This document shows positions 1 through 5,912 of a DNA stretch of 9,027 nt, in pieces. Every line of letters starts with the position of its first letter. Positions within the stretch are counted from its first letter, which is position 1. The translations under genes and the position numbers were made by a program. This DNA is from an uncultured Alphaproteobacteria bacterium (GTDB lineage Bacteria > Pseudomonadota > Alphaproteobacteria > Caulobacterales > Caulobacteraceae), in the NCBI GenBank assembly GCA_903933475.1, contig CAIZKE010000266.1:1-9027 (forward strand). Direction: 5' to 3'. The notes beneath the pieces were generated by a model. That model saw only the letters and a program-made list of their open reading frames with translations, had not been told where the DNA came from and did not search any database.

Positions 1-32
1 CCCCCTGATGGGGAGCCATTGGGGCGGTAATT

Positions 33-100
33 CCTCCCCGAGGGGGAGGTGGACCGCGCAGCGGGCCGGAGGGGGTCAGCTGAGGGGCCGTTGACCCCCT
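33..100. repeat. REP-like cluster of GC-rich inverted repeats
   Basis: Three inverted repeats lie in tandem. CCTCCCC (33-39) pairs with GGGGAGG (43-49) around a 3-base loop. CCGC (54-57) pairs with GCGG (61-64). AGGGGGTCA (70-78) pairs with TGACCCCCT (92-100) around a 13-base loop. The layout (GGGGGAGGTGG, a small GC hairpin, then GGAGGGGGT) resembles the interspersed intergenic palindromes common in Caulobacterales and Sphingomonadales genomes; that comparison is from memory. No T-tract follows, so it is not an ordinary terminator. Bases 1-169 hold no convincing gene. Confidence 0.5.
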
Positions 101-169
101 TACCCGGCAATGGGCCCACGAACGCGGGGGCCCCGTGAGGGGAAGTTATGTTGCGTCGGAGGGGATACC

Positions 170-244
<75 letters not shown>

Positions 245-260
245 GAAAGGCGAGGCGGCG

Positions 261-287
261 GCTATAGCCAAAGCCGCGCCGGACGGG
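261..287 (-). promoter_or_regulatory. candidate promoter for tRNA-Thr
   Basis: Read on the minus strand, TTCCCGT is followed after about 14 bases by GCTATAGC (268 down to 261). The second element matches 7 of 8 positions of the Caulobacter-type -10 consensus GCTANAWC. The -35 match is weak (about 4 of 7). It would start transcription about 10 bases before the mature tRNA 5' end at 244. GCTATAGC is palindromic, so the strand is assigned only from its position relative to the tRNA. Confidence 0.4.
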
Positions 288-358
288 AAGGGGAAAAAGG
301 TAGCCCGGCCCGAGGGCCCGGCTTGACCCCGGCGGTGCCAGGCCGCATCCCAAGGACC

Positions 359-520
359 GTGAAGACGACGCGCCCTCCTGCAGATGCCTCCGAGGCGGCC
401 CGGCGTGAGGCCCGGCGGGCCCAGGCCCTGCGGTCCAACCTGCGCCGGCGCAAGGCCCCGGCACCACCCCCGCCCGCCGACGCCGCCGATCCCCCTTGCG
501 ACTCCCGCCCGCCGGTCTAG
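359..520 (+). CDS. small basic hypothetical protein (probable)
   Basis: A 53-residue reading frame begins at GTG 359 and ends at TAG 518-520. AAGGA lies just upstream at 352-356, unusually close to the start. The protein has an Ala/Arg/Gln-rich helix-like centre (residues about 11-33, containing AQALRSNLRRRKA), then a Pro/Ala-rich tail. The centre resembles short basic proteins of about 60 residues in alphaproteobacteria that carry an ALRxNLxRRKAQ-type motif, of unknown function as far as I know; this recall is not verified. Third codon positions are mostly G or C, as expected for a coding frame here. The same frame stays open upstream to 110, but that part runs antisense through tRNA-Thr and is not credible. 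Its stop codon overlaps the candidate promoter of the next gene. Confidence 0.5.
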   Translation: MKTTRPPADASEAARREARRAQALRSNLRRRKAPAPPPPADAADPPCDSRPPV

Positions 521-522
521 AA
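496..522 (+). promoter_or_regulatory. candidate promoter for the DUF2948 gene
   Basis: TTGCGAC (496-502) is followed after 12 bases by TCTAGAAC (515-522). The second element matches 7 of 8 positions of GCTANAWC, and the spacing fits the Caulobacter-type rule of 10-14 bases. Expected transcription start is near 529, about 23 bases before the GTG at 552. Confidence 0.4.
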
Positions 523-551
523 CCCGCAGGGAACGGTGGAGACGGACCGAC

Positions 552-989
552 GTGGCGAAACAGCCCCCCAAGGCGACGGCCCTGAAACTCCTGGCGGAGG
601 ATGCCGAGGACCTGGAGGTCCTGGCCGCCGCCCTGCAGGACGCCGTGCTGAAGATCGGCGACATCACCTGGGAGGCGCAGACCCGGCGCCTGACCCTGGC
701 GCTGAACCGCTATCGCTGGGGCGCACCGGAGCCGGAGCGCGTGCGCTCGGCGGTGCAGGTGGGCTCTGTCCTGGGGGTCCAGGCCCGGCGCCTGCGGCGA
801 AACGCCCGGGAGGCGGTGGTCGAACTCCTGACCCTGACCTTCGAGCCCGGCGAGGCGCCCGGCGGGCGGCTGGTCTTCCGCTTTGCGGGCGATGGGGACC
901 TGGCCGTGGAGGTCGAGTGCCTGGACGTGGTGCTGGCCGACCTCTCCGAGCCCTGGCCAGCGAAGTCTGAACCCCGGCACGAAGACTGA
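552..989 (+). CDS. DUF2948 family protein
   Basis: This encodes a 145-residue protein of unknown function recognised as DUF2948. Typical features are the opening LKLLAEDAEDLEVLAAALQDAVLKIGD, given here only as a segment near residues 12-36 with the diagnostic core AEDAEDLEVLAAALQDA, then a TWEAQTRRLTLALNRYRW block and a conserved C-terminal ECLDVVLADLSEPWPA. No membrane segment, signal peptide or catalytic motif is visible, so it is probably cytosolic. I chose GTG 552 because GGTGGAG (535-541) is a suitable ribosome binding site. The upstream in-frame ATG at 384 would add a low-complexity Arg/Pro stretch that overlaps the preceding small gene. In other alphaproteobacteria this family is, to my knowledge, a usual neighbour of hisD and often of murA, which is not seen here. 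Function is unknown; the family assignment is fairly sure. Confidence 0.85.
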   Translation: MAKQPPKATALKLLAEDAEDLEVLAAALQDAVLKIGDITWEAQTRRLTLALNRYRWGAPEPERVRSAVQVGSVLGVQARRLRRNAREAVVELLTLTFEPGEAPGGRLVFRFAGDGDLAVEVECLDVVLADLSEPWPAKSEPRHED

Positions 990-1075
990 CGGCGATGTCG
1001 GGGGCTGGCGGGATTCCCGGCGAGTGTGGCGCCCGCCCCATGGCCTCGCGCCGCCGCCGGGTCTAGATAGGCTCC

Positions 1076-2362
1076 ATGCGCCGCTTCAACTTCCAGGACG
1101 CTGATTTCGCCGCTCAGTTCGGTGCCTTCGCCGACGCCCGGCGGGACACGCCCGAGACGGTGGACGTCGCCGTGCGTGAGGTGCTGGACGCGGTCCGCGC
1201 CCGGGGCCTGGAGGCCCTGCTGGACTTCACCCGCCGCTTCGACGGGGTGGAGCTGGACGCCGAGGGCCTGGGGGTCAGCGCCGAGGAGATCGCCGAGGGG
1301 GCCGCGGCCTGCGCGCCGGAGGTGCGGGAGGCCATCGCCTTCGCCGCCCGCCGGATCGAGGCCTACCACGCCCGCCAGAGGCCGGCTGACGTCCGCTTTA
1401 CCGACGAGGCGGGGGTGGAGCTGGGCTGGCGCTGGACGCCCCTGGACTCGGTGGGGATCTACGTGCCCGGCGGCCGGGCGGCCTATCCCTCGACTGTGCT
1501 CATGAACGCCGTGCCCGCCCGGGCCGCAGGGGTGGGCCGGATCGCCATGGTGACCCCGCCCGGCCGGCTGCAGCCCGCTGTCCTGGCAGCGGCTCATGCC
1601 GCGGGGGTCTCGGAGATCTGGCGGGTCGGCGGGGCCCAGGCCGTGGCGGCCCTGGCCTATGGCGCGGGGCCCATCCGGCCGGTGGACAAGATCGTCGGGC
1701 CGGGTAACGCCTGGGTGACTGCAGCCAAGCGGCGGGTTTATGGCCAGGTGGGCATCGACGCCCTGGCGGGCCCTTCGGAGATCGTGGTGGTGGCGGATGC
1801 CGCAAATGACCCGGCCTGGATTGCCGCCGACCTGCTCTCGCAGGCCGAGCACGACCCTGCGTCCCAGTCGATCCTGATCACCGATGATGCCGCCTTCGCC
1901 GACCGGGTGGTCGCCGAGGTCGAGGCCCAGCTGAAGACCCTGGCCACGGGTGAGACCGCCGCCCGGTCCTGGGCCGACCACGGGGCGGTGATCCTGGCGC
2001 CTCTGGACGAGACCGCCGCCCTGGTGGATCGCCTGGCCCCGGAGCATGTCGAGCTGGTCGTCGCCGACCCGGAGGCCCTGTCGAACCGGATCCGTCACGC
2101 CGGGGCCATCTTCCTGGGGCGTTACACGCCGGAGGCCCTGGGCGACTATGTGGCCGGGTCGAACCATGTCCTGCCGACCAGCCGGGCGGCGCGCTTCTCT
2201 TCGGGCCTGTCACTCTACGACTTCCTGAAGCGCACCTCGCTCGTCCGGGCCGGGGAGGGCGGGTTCGCCATACTGGGCCCGCATACCGTCGCCCTGGCCG
2301 AGGCCGAGGGCCTGCCCGCCCATGCGCGCTCGGCCGCCCTGCGCCTGAGCCGGGGCGGGTGA
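1076..2362 (+). CDS. hisD: histidinol dehydrogenase
   Basis: This 428-residue enzyme catalyses the last two steps of histidine biosynthesis, the NAD-dependent four-electron oxidation of L-histidinol to L-histidine, in the cytosol. The length is normal for the family. The family signature runs from VDKIVGPGN (203-211) through AGPSEI (231-236). The expected residues are present with a constant offset of -3 from E. coli HisD numbering: zinc ligands Gln256, His259, Asp357 and His416, and the catalytic Glu323-His324 pair (LAPEHVEL) and His364 (GSNHVLP). The enzyme should therefore be active. ATG 1076 gives the usual N-terminus, but the ribosome binding site is poor (ATAGG close to the start). A TCTAGATA box at 1062-1069 lies so near the start that any promoter there would give a very short leader. 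No other his gene is in the window, so the pathway is dispersed. Confidence 0.98.
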   Translation: MRRFNFQDADFAAQFGAFADARRDTPETVDVAVREVLDAVRARGLEALLDFTRRFDGVELDAEGLGVSAEEIAEGAAACAPEVREAIAFAARRIEAYHARQRPADVRFTDEAGVELGWRWTPLDSVGIYVPGGRAAYPSTVLMNAVPARAAGVGRIAMVTPPGRLQPAVLAAAHAAGVSEIWRVGGAQAVAALAYGAGPIRPVDKIVGPGNAWVTAAKRRVYGQVGIDALAGPSEIVVVADAANDPAWIAADLLSQAEHDPASQSILITDDAAFADRVVAEVEAQLKTLATGETAARSWADHGAVILAPLDETAALVDRLAPEHVELVVADPEALSNRIRHAGAIFLGRYTPEALGDYVAGSNHVLPTSRAARFSSGLSLYDFLKRTSLVRAGEGGFAILGPHTVALAEAEGLPAHARSAALRLSRGG

Positions 2363-2389
2363 CGGCCATGCGCGGTTTGCTCTAGGATC
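2359..2389 (+). promoter_or_regulatory. weak candidate promoter for the UPF0262 gene
   Basis: GTGACGG (2359-2365) matches 6 of 7 positions of TTGaCgS and overlaps the hisD stop codon. A -10-like TAGGAT lies at 2383-2388, 18 bases after the -35 hexamer. The spacing is slightly long and the -10 is poor, so read-through from hisD is the simpler alternative. Confidence 0.25.
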
Positions 2390-2412
2390 GGACTGTAGCT
2401 TGCGAACCGGAC

Positions 2413-2892
2413 ATGGCCGAGCCTGACCGTACCCTCCAGCGCCTGCAGAGCGTCGAGCTGGACGATGAGTCCCTCGCGGCGGTCTCGCGCGACCAGGAGC
2501 AGGAGCGGAAGATCGCCATCTTCGACCTGCTGGAGCAGAATTATTTCGCCCCCGAGGGCTCGGCCGGCGGGCCCTACGACCTGCACATGGGCCTGATCGA
2601 GAACCGGCTGATGCTGGACGTCTCCGGCCCGGACTACCAGCGACGGCACATCCTTTCGCTATCGCCCTTCCGGGGACTGGTCCGGGACTATTTCATGATC
2701 TGCGAAAGCTATTACCAGGCCATCCGGCAGGCCACGCCGTCGCAGATCGAGGCCCTCGACATGGGACGCAGGGGCCTGCACAACGAGGCCAGCGAGCTCT
2801 TGCAGCGGCGGCTGGCGGGCAAGGTCGAGACCGACATGGACACGGCGCGCCGGCTCTTCACCTTGATCACCGCCCTGCACTGGAAGGGCTGA
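2413..2892 (+). CDS. UPF0262 family protein
   Basis: This 159-residue protein is recognised as a member of the alphaproteobacterial UPF0262 family, whose function is unknown. Recognisable segments are the N-terminal LQSVELDDES, the central YDLHMGLIENRLMLDV block around residues 55-70, LSLSPFRGLVRDYFMICESYY around 81-101 (core SPFRGLVRDYF), and a C-terminal helix with RRLFTLITALHW. The protein looks soluble and partly helical, with no signal peptide, membrane segment or cysteine pair. It starts at ATG 2413, 50 bases after hisD, without a clear Shine-Dalgarno site. Its position between hisD and infA is, from memory, conserved in many alphaproteobacteria, which suggests a basic cellular role but does not reveal it. 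In the same recalled order a low-molecular-weight phosphotyrosine phosphatase gene often follows; here the next 129 bases contain no such gene. Confidence 0.92.
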   Translation: MAEPDRTLQRLQSVELDDESLAAVSRDQEQERKIAIFDLLEQNYFAPEGSAGGPYDLHMGLIENRLMLDVSGPDYQRRHILSLSPFRGLVRDYFMICESYYQAIRQATPSQIEALDMGRRGLHNEASELLQRRLAGKVETDMDTARRLFTLITALHWKG

Positions 2893-2922
2893 GGGGCGGG
2901 ACCTGCGCCTGGGCAGTCGACC

Positions 2923-2948
2923 TTGGCGGGCGACTTAAGGTATAGACC
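2923..2948 (+). promoter_or_regulatory. candidate promoter of the infA operon
   Basis: TTGGCGG (2923-2929) matches 6 of 7 positions of TTGaCgS. After 11 bases comes TATAGACC (2941-2948), carrying TAGACC against TANAWC. Transcription would start near 2955 and give a leader of about 65 bases before infA. A small hairpin, CGGGC-TTCCG-GCCCG (2949-2963), sits at the expected 5' end. This is the best promoter-like site in the 129-bp gap between UPF0262 and infA. Confidence 0.45.
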
Positions 2949-3021
2949 CGGGCTTCCGGCCCGTTCACCCGCGATTCCGCAGGTCCGGTGCCGTTTTTTC
3001 GACCCCAAGTGTGGAGCCTGC

Positions 3022-3240
3022 ATGGCCAAGGAAGAACCCCTCGAGTTTCCGGGTACCGTCAGCGAGGTGCTGCCCAACGCCACCTTCCGCGTGAAGCTCG
3101 AGAATGATCACGAGATCATCGCCCATACCGCTGGAAAGATGCGCAAGAACCGCATCCGGGTGTCGGCGGGCGATAAGGTGCTCGTGGCCATGACCCCCTA
3201 CGACCTCTCCAAGGGGCGCATCACTTTCCGGGTCCGCTAG
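3022..3240 (+). CDS. infA: translation initiation factor IF-1
   Basis: This 72-residue OB-fold protein binds the A site of the 30S subunit during initiation and assists IF-2 and IF-3. Nearly the whole length matches the family: MAKEEPLEFPGTV at the start, LPNATFRVKLENDHEIIAH in the middle (strands of the OB fold), KMRKNRIRV, GDKVLVAMTPYDLSKGRI, and a basic end. The length is exactly that expected. The frame remains open upstream to TTG 2923, but ATG 3022 gives the standard N-terminus and has GTGGAG at 3011-3016 as ribosome binding site. maf begins 7 bases after the stop, so the two genes are probably co-transcribed and coupled. Confidence 0.98.
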   Translation: MAKEEPLEFPGTVSEVLPNATFRVKLENDHEIIAHTAGKMRKNRIRVSAGDKVLVAMTPYDLSKGRITFRVR

Positions 3241-3247
3241 ACCCGCC

Positions 3248-3826
3248 ATGCCCCCAAGGCTGGTTCTGGCTTCCGAGAGCCCGCGACGCCGGGACCTGCT
3301 CGCCGCTATCGGTCTTTCGCCGGACCTCATCGCCCCCGCAGACATTGACGAGACCCCGCTGAAGGACGAGCTTCCCCGGCGGCTGGCCGCGCGCCTGTCC
3401 GCCGCCAAGGCTGATGCCGTCGCCGCAATCCATCCCGACGACTATGTCCTGGCCGCCGACACCGTGGTGTCGGTGGGGCGCCGGATTCTGCCCAAGGCCA
3501 CCGACGCCGATGAGGTGGCCCAATGCCTGAAGCTGCTGTCGGGACGGGCGCACCGGGTGGTCACCGGGGTCAGCGTCCGCGGGCCTGGCGGCCGGCGGGG
3601 CGACCGGGTGGTGGAGACCCGCCTGAAGATGCGTCGCCTGACCGAGGCCGACATCCGCGCCTATGCCGACAGCGGCGAAGGGGTGGGCAAGGCCGGTGGC
3701 TACGGTATCCAGGGGCGAGCGGGTGCCTTCATTCTGTCGCTCAGTGGCTCCTGGCCAGCGGTAGTGGGTCTGCCCCTGCACGAGACCGAGACCCTGCTGA
3801 AGGGCCTGGGTTGGCGTCGGCCATGA
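3248..3826 (+). CDS. maf: Maf-family nucleoside triphosphate pyrophosphatase
   Basis: This 192-residue cytosolic enzyme hydrolyses NTPs to NMP and pyrophosphate. The family is thought to remove non-canonical or modified nucleotides, and the dTTP/UTP-specific YhdE subgroup is the closest by motif. Diagnostic motifs are the phosphate-binding SESPRR (9-14), DETP (34-37), AADTVV with the catalytic Asp71, GKAGGYGIQG (147-156), and the C-terminal VVGLPLHET (172-180). The GYGIQG and GLPLHET blocks favour the YhdE type over the YceF type. The start at ATG 3248 is 7 bases after infA. The stop codon TGA (3824-3826) overlaps the ATG of the next gene as ATGA, which indicates translational coupling with the RNase E/G-like gene. 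Substrate specificity is inferred from motifs only. Confidence 0.95.
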   Translation: MPPRLVLASESPRRRDLLAAIGLSPDLIAPADIDETPLKDELPRRLAARLSAAKADAVAAIHPDDYVLAADTVVSVGRRILPKATDADEVAQCLKLLSGRAHRVVTGVSVRGPGGRRGDRVVETRLKMRRLTEADIRAYADSGEGVGKAGGYGIQGRAGAFILSLSGSWPAVVGLPLHETETLLKGLGWRRP

Positions 3827-4863
3827 GTGCGCGTCGGGCCTTTCTCGACGTGACTCCCGGCGAAACCCGAGGCGTGGTCACCCTGGATGGGCGGCCCGAG
3901 CACCTGATCCTGGCCCGGGACGACGACGACCCCCGTCTGCAGCCGGGTGCCCGGATCGCCGCCCGGGTGCGCAAGGTCGAGCCGGCCTTCGCCTCGGCCT
4001 TCGTGGACCTGGGCGAGGGGATCGAGGGCCTGTTGGACTATCCCCCCGACCGCCGCCCCGTAGAGGGCGAGATGCTGGAGGTCGAGGTGCGTGCCGCCCC
4101 CCGGCCCGGCAAGCTCGCGGCGGTGCGCGCGACGGGGGCCGCCGAGGCACCGGTACGGCTCCTGGCACCTGGACCCACGTTAGCCGATCGCCTTGCCCAC
4201 CTGGCCCGCAGCCGGGAGGTTGTGACCGGAGCCGAGGCCCGCCGGATGGCGGACGCCGCCGAGGATCAGGCCCTGACCGAGGCGCACGTCCTGCCGGGCG
4301 GAGGCGTCCTGGTCATCGAACCCACCCGCGCCCTGGTGGCGGTGGACGTGGACCTGGGACCGCGCAAGGGGCCGGATCCCAAGTCCCTGCTGCGCCAGCT
4401 CAACCTGACCGCCATCGCCGAGACGGCGCGCCTGCTGCGGCTGAAGGGACTGGGCGGACTGGTGGTCATTGACCTGGCCGGGCGTGGCCATGACGGGACC
4501 GCCCTCCTGACCGCCGCCCGCAACGCCTTTTCCGTCGACAATCCGGGCGTCGCCTTCGGGCCGGTCAGCCGCTTCGGGACGCTGGAGCTGACCGTTCCCC
4601 GCCGCACCCGGGCCCTGGCCGAGATCCTGCTCGAGCCCGGTGGCGCGCCAAGCGACCGCACCCTGGCCCAGAGGCTGGTTCGCCGTGCCGAGAGCGAGGC
4701 CGAGGCCGAGACCGGCCGGGTCGTGAAGATCCAGGCTGCCCCGGCGGTCGCCGGGCTGGCCTGGCCCCTCATCGACCGCCTTGCCGAGCGGATGGGCGCG
4801 CGCTTTGAACGTGGGGTCGAGGCCGACTGGCCCCGGGACCGCTTCGAGATCAGTGTCCCCTGA
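3823..4863 (+). CDS. shortened RNase E/G family protein
   Basis: This 346-residue protein belongs to the RNase E/G endoribonucleases, which cut single-stranded RNA in mRNA decay and rRNA processing. It is much shorter than E. coli RNase G (489 aa). An S1-type RNA-binding domain occupies about residues 41-108 (ARVRKVEPAFASAFVDLG). The catalytic DNase I-like part is about 155-270: IEPTRALVAVDVDLG (165-179), the LNLTAIAETARLLRLKGLGG region, VVIDLAGRG (214-222) and VSRFGTLELT (248-257). The metal-binding aspartates D303 and D346 of E. coli RNase E align with Asp175 and Asp217. The active-site Asn305 aligns with Asp177. Only about 45 residues join S1 to the catalytic part, no RTAG-type 5'-phosphate pocket is seen, and the CPxC zinc-link is absent. 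It may be monomeric, of altered activity, or regulatory. ATG 3823 overlaps the maf stop. Confidence 0.88.
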   Translation: MSARRAFLDVTPGETRGVVTLDGRPEHLILARDDDDPRLQPGARIAARVRKVEPAFASAFVDLGEGIEGLLDYPPDRRPVEGEMLEVEVRAAPRPGKLAAVRATGAAEAPVRLLAPGPTLADRLAHLARSREVVTGAEARRMADAAEDQALTEAHVLPGGGVLVIEPTRALVAVDVDLGPRKGPDPKSLLRQLNLTAIAETARLLRLKGLGGLVVIDLAGRGHDGTALLTAARNAFSVDNPGVAFGPVSRFGTLELTVPRRTRALAEILLEPGGAPSDRTLAQRLVRRAESEAEAETGRVVKIQAAPAVAGLAWPLIDRLAERMGARFERGVEADWPRDRFEISVP

Positions 4864-4873
4864 GGGTTTCGCC

Positions 4874-5041
4874 GTGACGACTGCCTGTCCCATCTGCAAG
4901 ACGCCCGCACAGCCGAAGTACCGGCCCTTCTGCTCGTCGCGCTGCGCCCATGTAGACCTGCAGCGCTGGCTGTCGGGAAGCTATGTCCTGCCGGGGGATG
5001 AGCTGGATGACGAAGACCTTGGAAGGGACGCGGAAACCTAG
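4874..5041 (+). CDS. yacG: YacG family zinc-finger protein (DNA gyrase inhibitor)
   Basis: This 55-residue protein matches YacG, a small zinc-binding protein; in E. coli it binds GyrB and inhibits gyrase. Cysteines 5, 8, 20 and 24 (CPIC and CSSRC) form the zinc site, followed by the family's DLQRWLSGSYVLPG block and an acidic tail (DELDDEDLG). The GTG start at 4874 gives the normal N-terminus directly before the zinc motif. Its ribosome binding site TGAGGG (4861-4866) begins in the stop codon of the RNase E/G gene, so translation is probably coupled. An in-frame ATG at 4781 would overlap the preceding gene by 80 bases and is unlikely. It is the last gene of the infA cluster. No terminator hairpin is visible after it. 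Confidence 0.93.
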   Translation: MTTACPICKTPAQPKYRPFCSSRCAHVDLQRWLSGSYVLPGDELDDEDLGRDAET

Positions 5042-5052
5042 GCCCGCCTCGC

Positions 5053-5083
5053 TGGACACGGCGCGGGGCCTCTTCTATAGAAC
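5053..5083 (+). promoter_or_regulatory. candidate promoter for tRNA-Phe
   Basis: TGGACA (5053-5058) is one mismatch from TTGACA. After a 17-base spacer comes TATAGA (5076-5081), and TAGAAC (5078-5083) fits the Caulobacter-type TANAWC ending. Transcription would start near 5089, about 19 bases before the mature tRNA. This is the best sigma70-type match in the window. It could run independently of the infA operon. Confidence 0.55.
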
Positions 5084-5107
5084 CGCCTCCGACCCGCGAG
5101 GCGTCGC

Positions 5108-5183
5108 GCCTGGGTAGCTCAGTTGGTAGAGCAGCGGATTGAAAATCCGCGTGTCGCTGGTTCGATTCCGGCCCCAGGCACCA
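5108..5183 (+). tRNA. tRNA-Phe (anticodon GAA)
   Basis: A complete cloverleaf of 76 nt folds. The acceptor GCCTGGG pairs with CCCAGGC, the D stem is GCTC/GAGC, and the anticodon stem GCGGA/TCCGC encloses loop TTGAAAA, giving anticodon GAA (reads UUC and UUU). The T arm is GCTGG-TTCGATT-CCGGC with one wobble pair, the discriminator is A, and the CCA is encoded. It lies 66 bases after yacG and is convergent with the minus-strand gene at 5275-5589. Confidence 0.97.
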
Positions 5184-5210
5184 TTTTCAGTCTGTCTCGA
5201 AAATCCCGGA

Positions 5211-5249
5211 CGGCGGGTCTGCGAAGGTCGCGACTTCGGCCAGCCGCCG
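5211..5249. terminator. imperfect hairpin between convergent genes
   Basis: CGGCGG (5211-5216) pairs with CCGCCG (5244-5249), CTG (5219-5221) with CAG (5241-5243), and GAAG (5223-5226) with CTTC (5234-5237) around a 7-base loop. Small bulges interrupt the stem. It lies between tRNA-Phe and the 3' end of the opposing secreted-protein gene, where a bidirectional terminator would be expected. A proper T-tract is missing on both sides, so the role is uncertain. Confidence 0.3.
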
Positions 5250-5274
5250 CAAACTCAGCCACCTCTTCACCGGC

Positions 5275-5589
5275 TTAGCAGGGATTGGCACCGCCTCCGC
5301 ATCCCGCGGCGCGATCGCCCATACGCTGCATTTCCTCTTGATCGCGCAGGCGACGGGCTTCCCAGTCCTCCGGGGTGGCGCAGAGCTTGCGCTTGAAGTG
5401 CGAGCCGATCTGGGGGGTCACCTGGCAGACCATCTTGGGTTTCGGCTTCTCCGCCGGGGCCGCGGGCTGGGCCTTTGGGGCCTCCGAGGTCTCCGGCGGG
5501 GTGGAAGGCGGCGGTGCCGCCGCTGCTGCGGCGAGCATGAGGGCCACGAATCCGGCCGAGACGGCGGCGAGACTGCGAACATGTGCCAT
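5275..5589 (-). CDS. small secreted cysteine-containing hypothetical protein
   Basis: This encodes a 104-residue protein. Residues 1-25 look like a Sec signal peptide: a basic start (MAHVR) then a hydrophobic AVSAGFVALMLAAAAAA stretch. A Pro/Ala/Glu/Lys-rich linker follows (26-52). The conserved-looking C-terminal part has VCQVTPQIGSHFKRKLC (54-70), then ATPEDWEARRLRDQEEMQRM. Four cysteines (55, 70, 97, 104) could form disulfides in the periplasm. The VCx14C...W layout resembles short exported proteins of unknown function in Caulobacterales and Sphingomonadales, from memory. ATG at 5589 is supported by AGGAGG (5603-5598 on the minus strand) 8 bases upstream. A longer frame from 5955 would put the signal peptide in the middle of the protein and is rejected. 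Function unknown; probably periplasmic. Confidence 0.8.
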   Translation of the reverse strand: MAHVRSLAAVSAGFVALMLAAAAAAPPPSTPPETSEAPKAQPAAPAEKPKPKMVCQVTPQIGSHFKRKLCATPEDWEARRLRDQEEMQRMGDRAAGCGGGANPC

Positions 5590-5841
5590 TCTGGAATCCT
5601 CCTGCTTCGAGTGTGAACCTTCCCCGTCCAGGCTGCAAATCCGACGTCCGGGCCAGGGGCGGCGCCCGAAAGTCGGGCCACGACCTCGGAATCCGGTCGA
5701 CAGACGCCCGGCTGGCCCTATTCCACTTGACCCGCGAAAAAGGGATTGCCAAAGGACACCTGCCGCAAGTCTAACTTGTTGGTAAGGTGCTGGAGGCCGA
5801 TTGGCGGAAAGCGCAGTGCCCGAGGTCAAGACGAGGTCGGG

Positions 5842-5876
5842 GCTCTCAGGGGTCCGGATCGCTGTCAGGGGTCGGG
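5842..5876. repeat. imperfect 16-base direct repeats
   Basis: GCTCTCAGGGGTCCGG (5842-5857) and GCTGTCAGGGGTCGGG (5861-5876) match at 14 of 16 positions and are offset by 19 bases, close to two helical turns. Just upstream, CGAGGTC occurs twice (5821-5827 and 5832-5838), offset by 11 bases, about one turn. The spacing would suit binding of a regulator to one face of the DNA ahead of exbB. This function is inference only. Confidence 0.5.
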
Positions 5877-5912
5877 GTAGCGAAAGCGGCTCTATCGCTG
5901 TCGTCCAGGACA

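Noticed and set aside
70..100. Rho-independent terminator at the AGGGGGTCA/TGACCCCCT stem
   Set aside because: The stem is strong, but no T-tract follows on either strand, and it sits more than 65 bases beyond the tRNA-Thr 3' end.
710..2167. A 485-residue open frame on the minus strand opposite hisD
   Set aside because: It lies antisense to a complete, motif-perfect hisD. Long antisense frames are expected in DNA this rich in GC, and the translation has low-complexity Gly/Arg/His/Pro content and no recognisable domain.
2923..3021. Longer infA start giving 105 residues
   Set aside because: IF-1 is 72 residues with a fixed MAKEE-type start, and the extra part covers the leader and candidate promoter.
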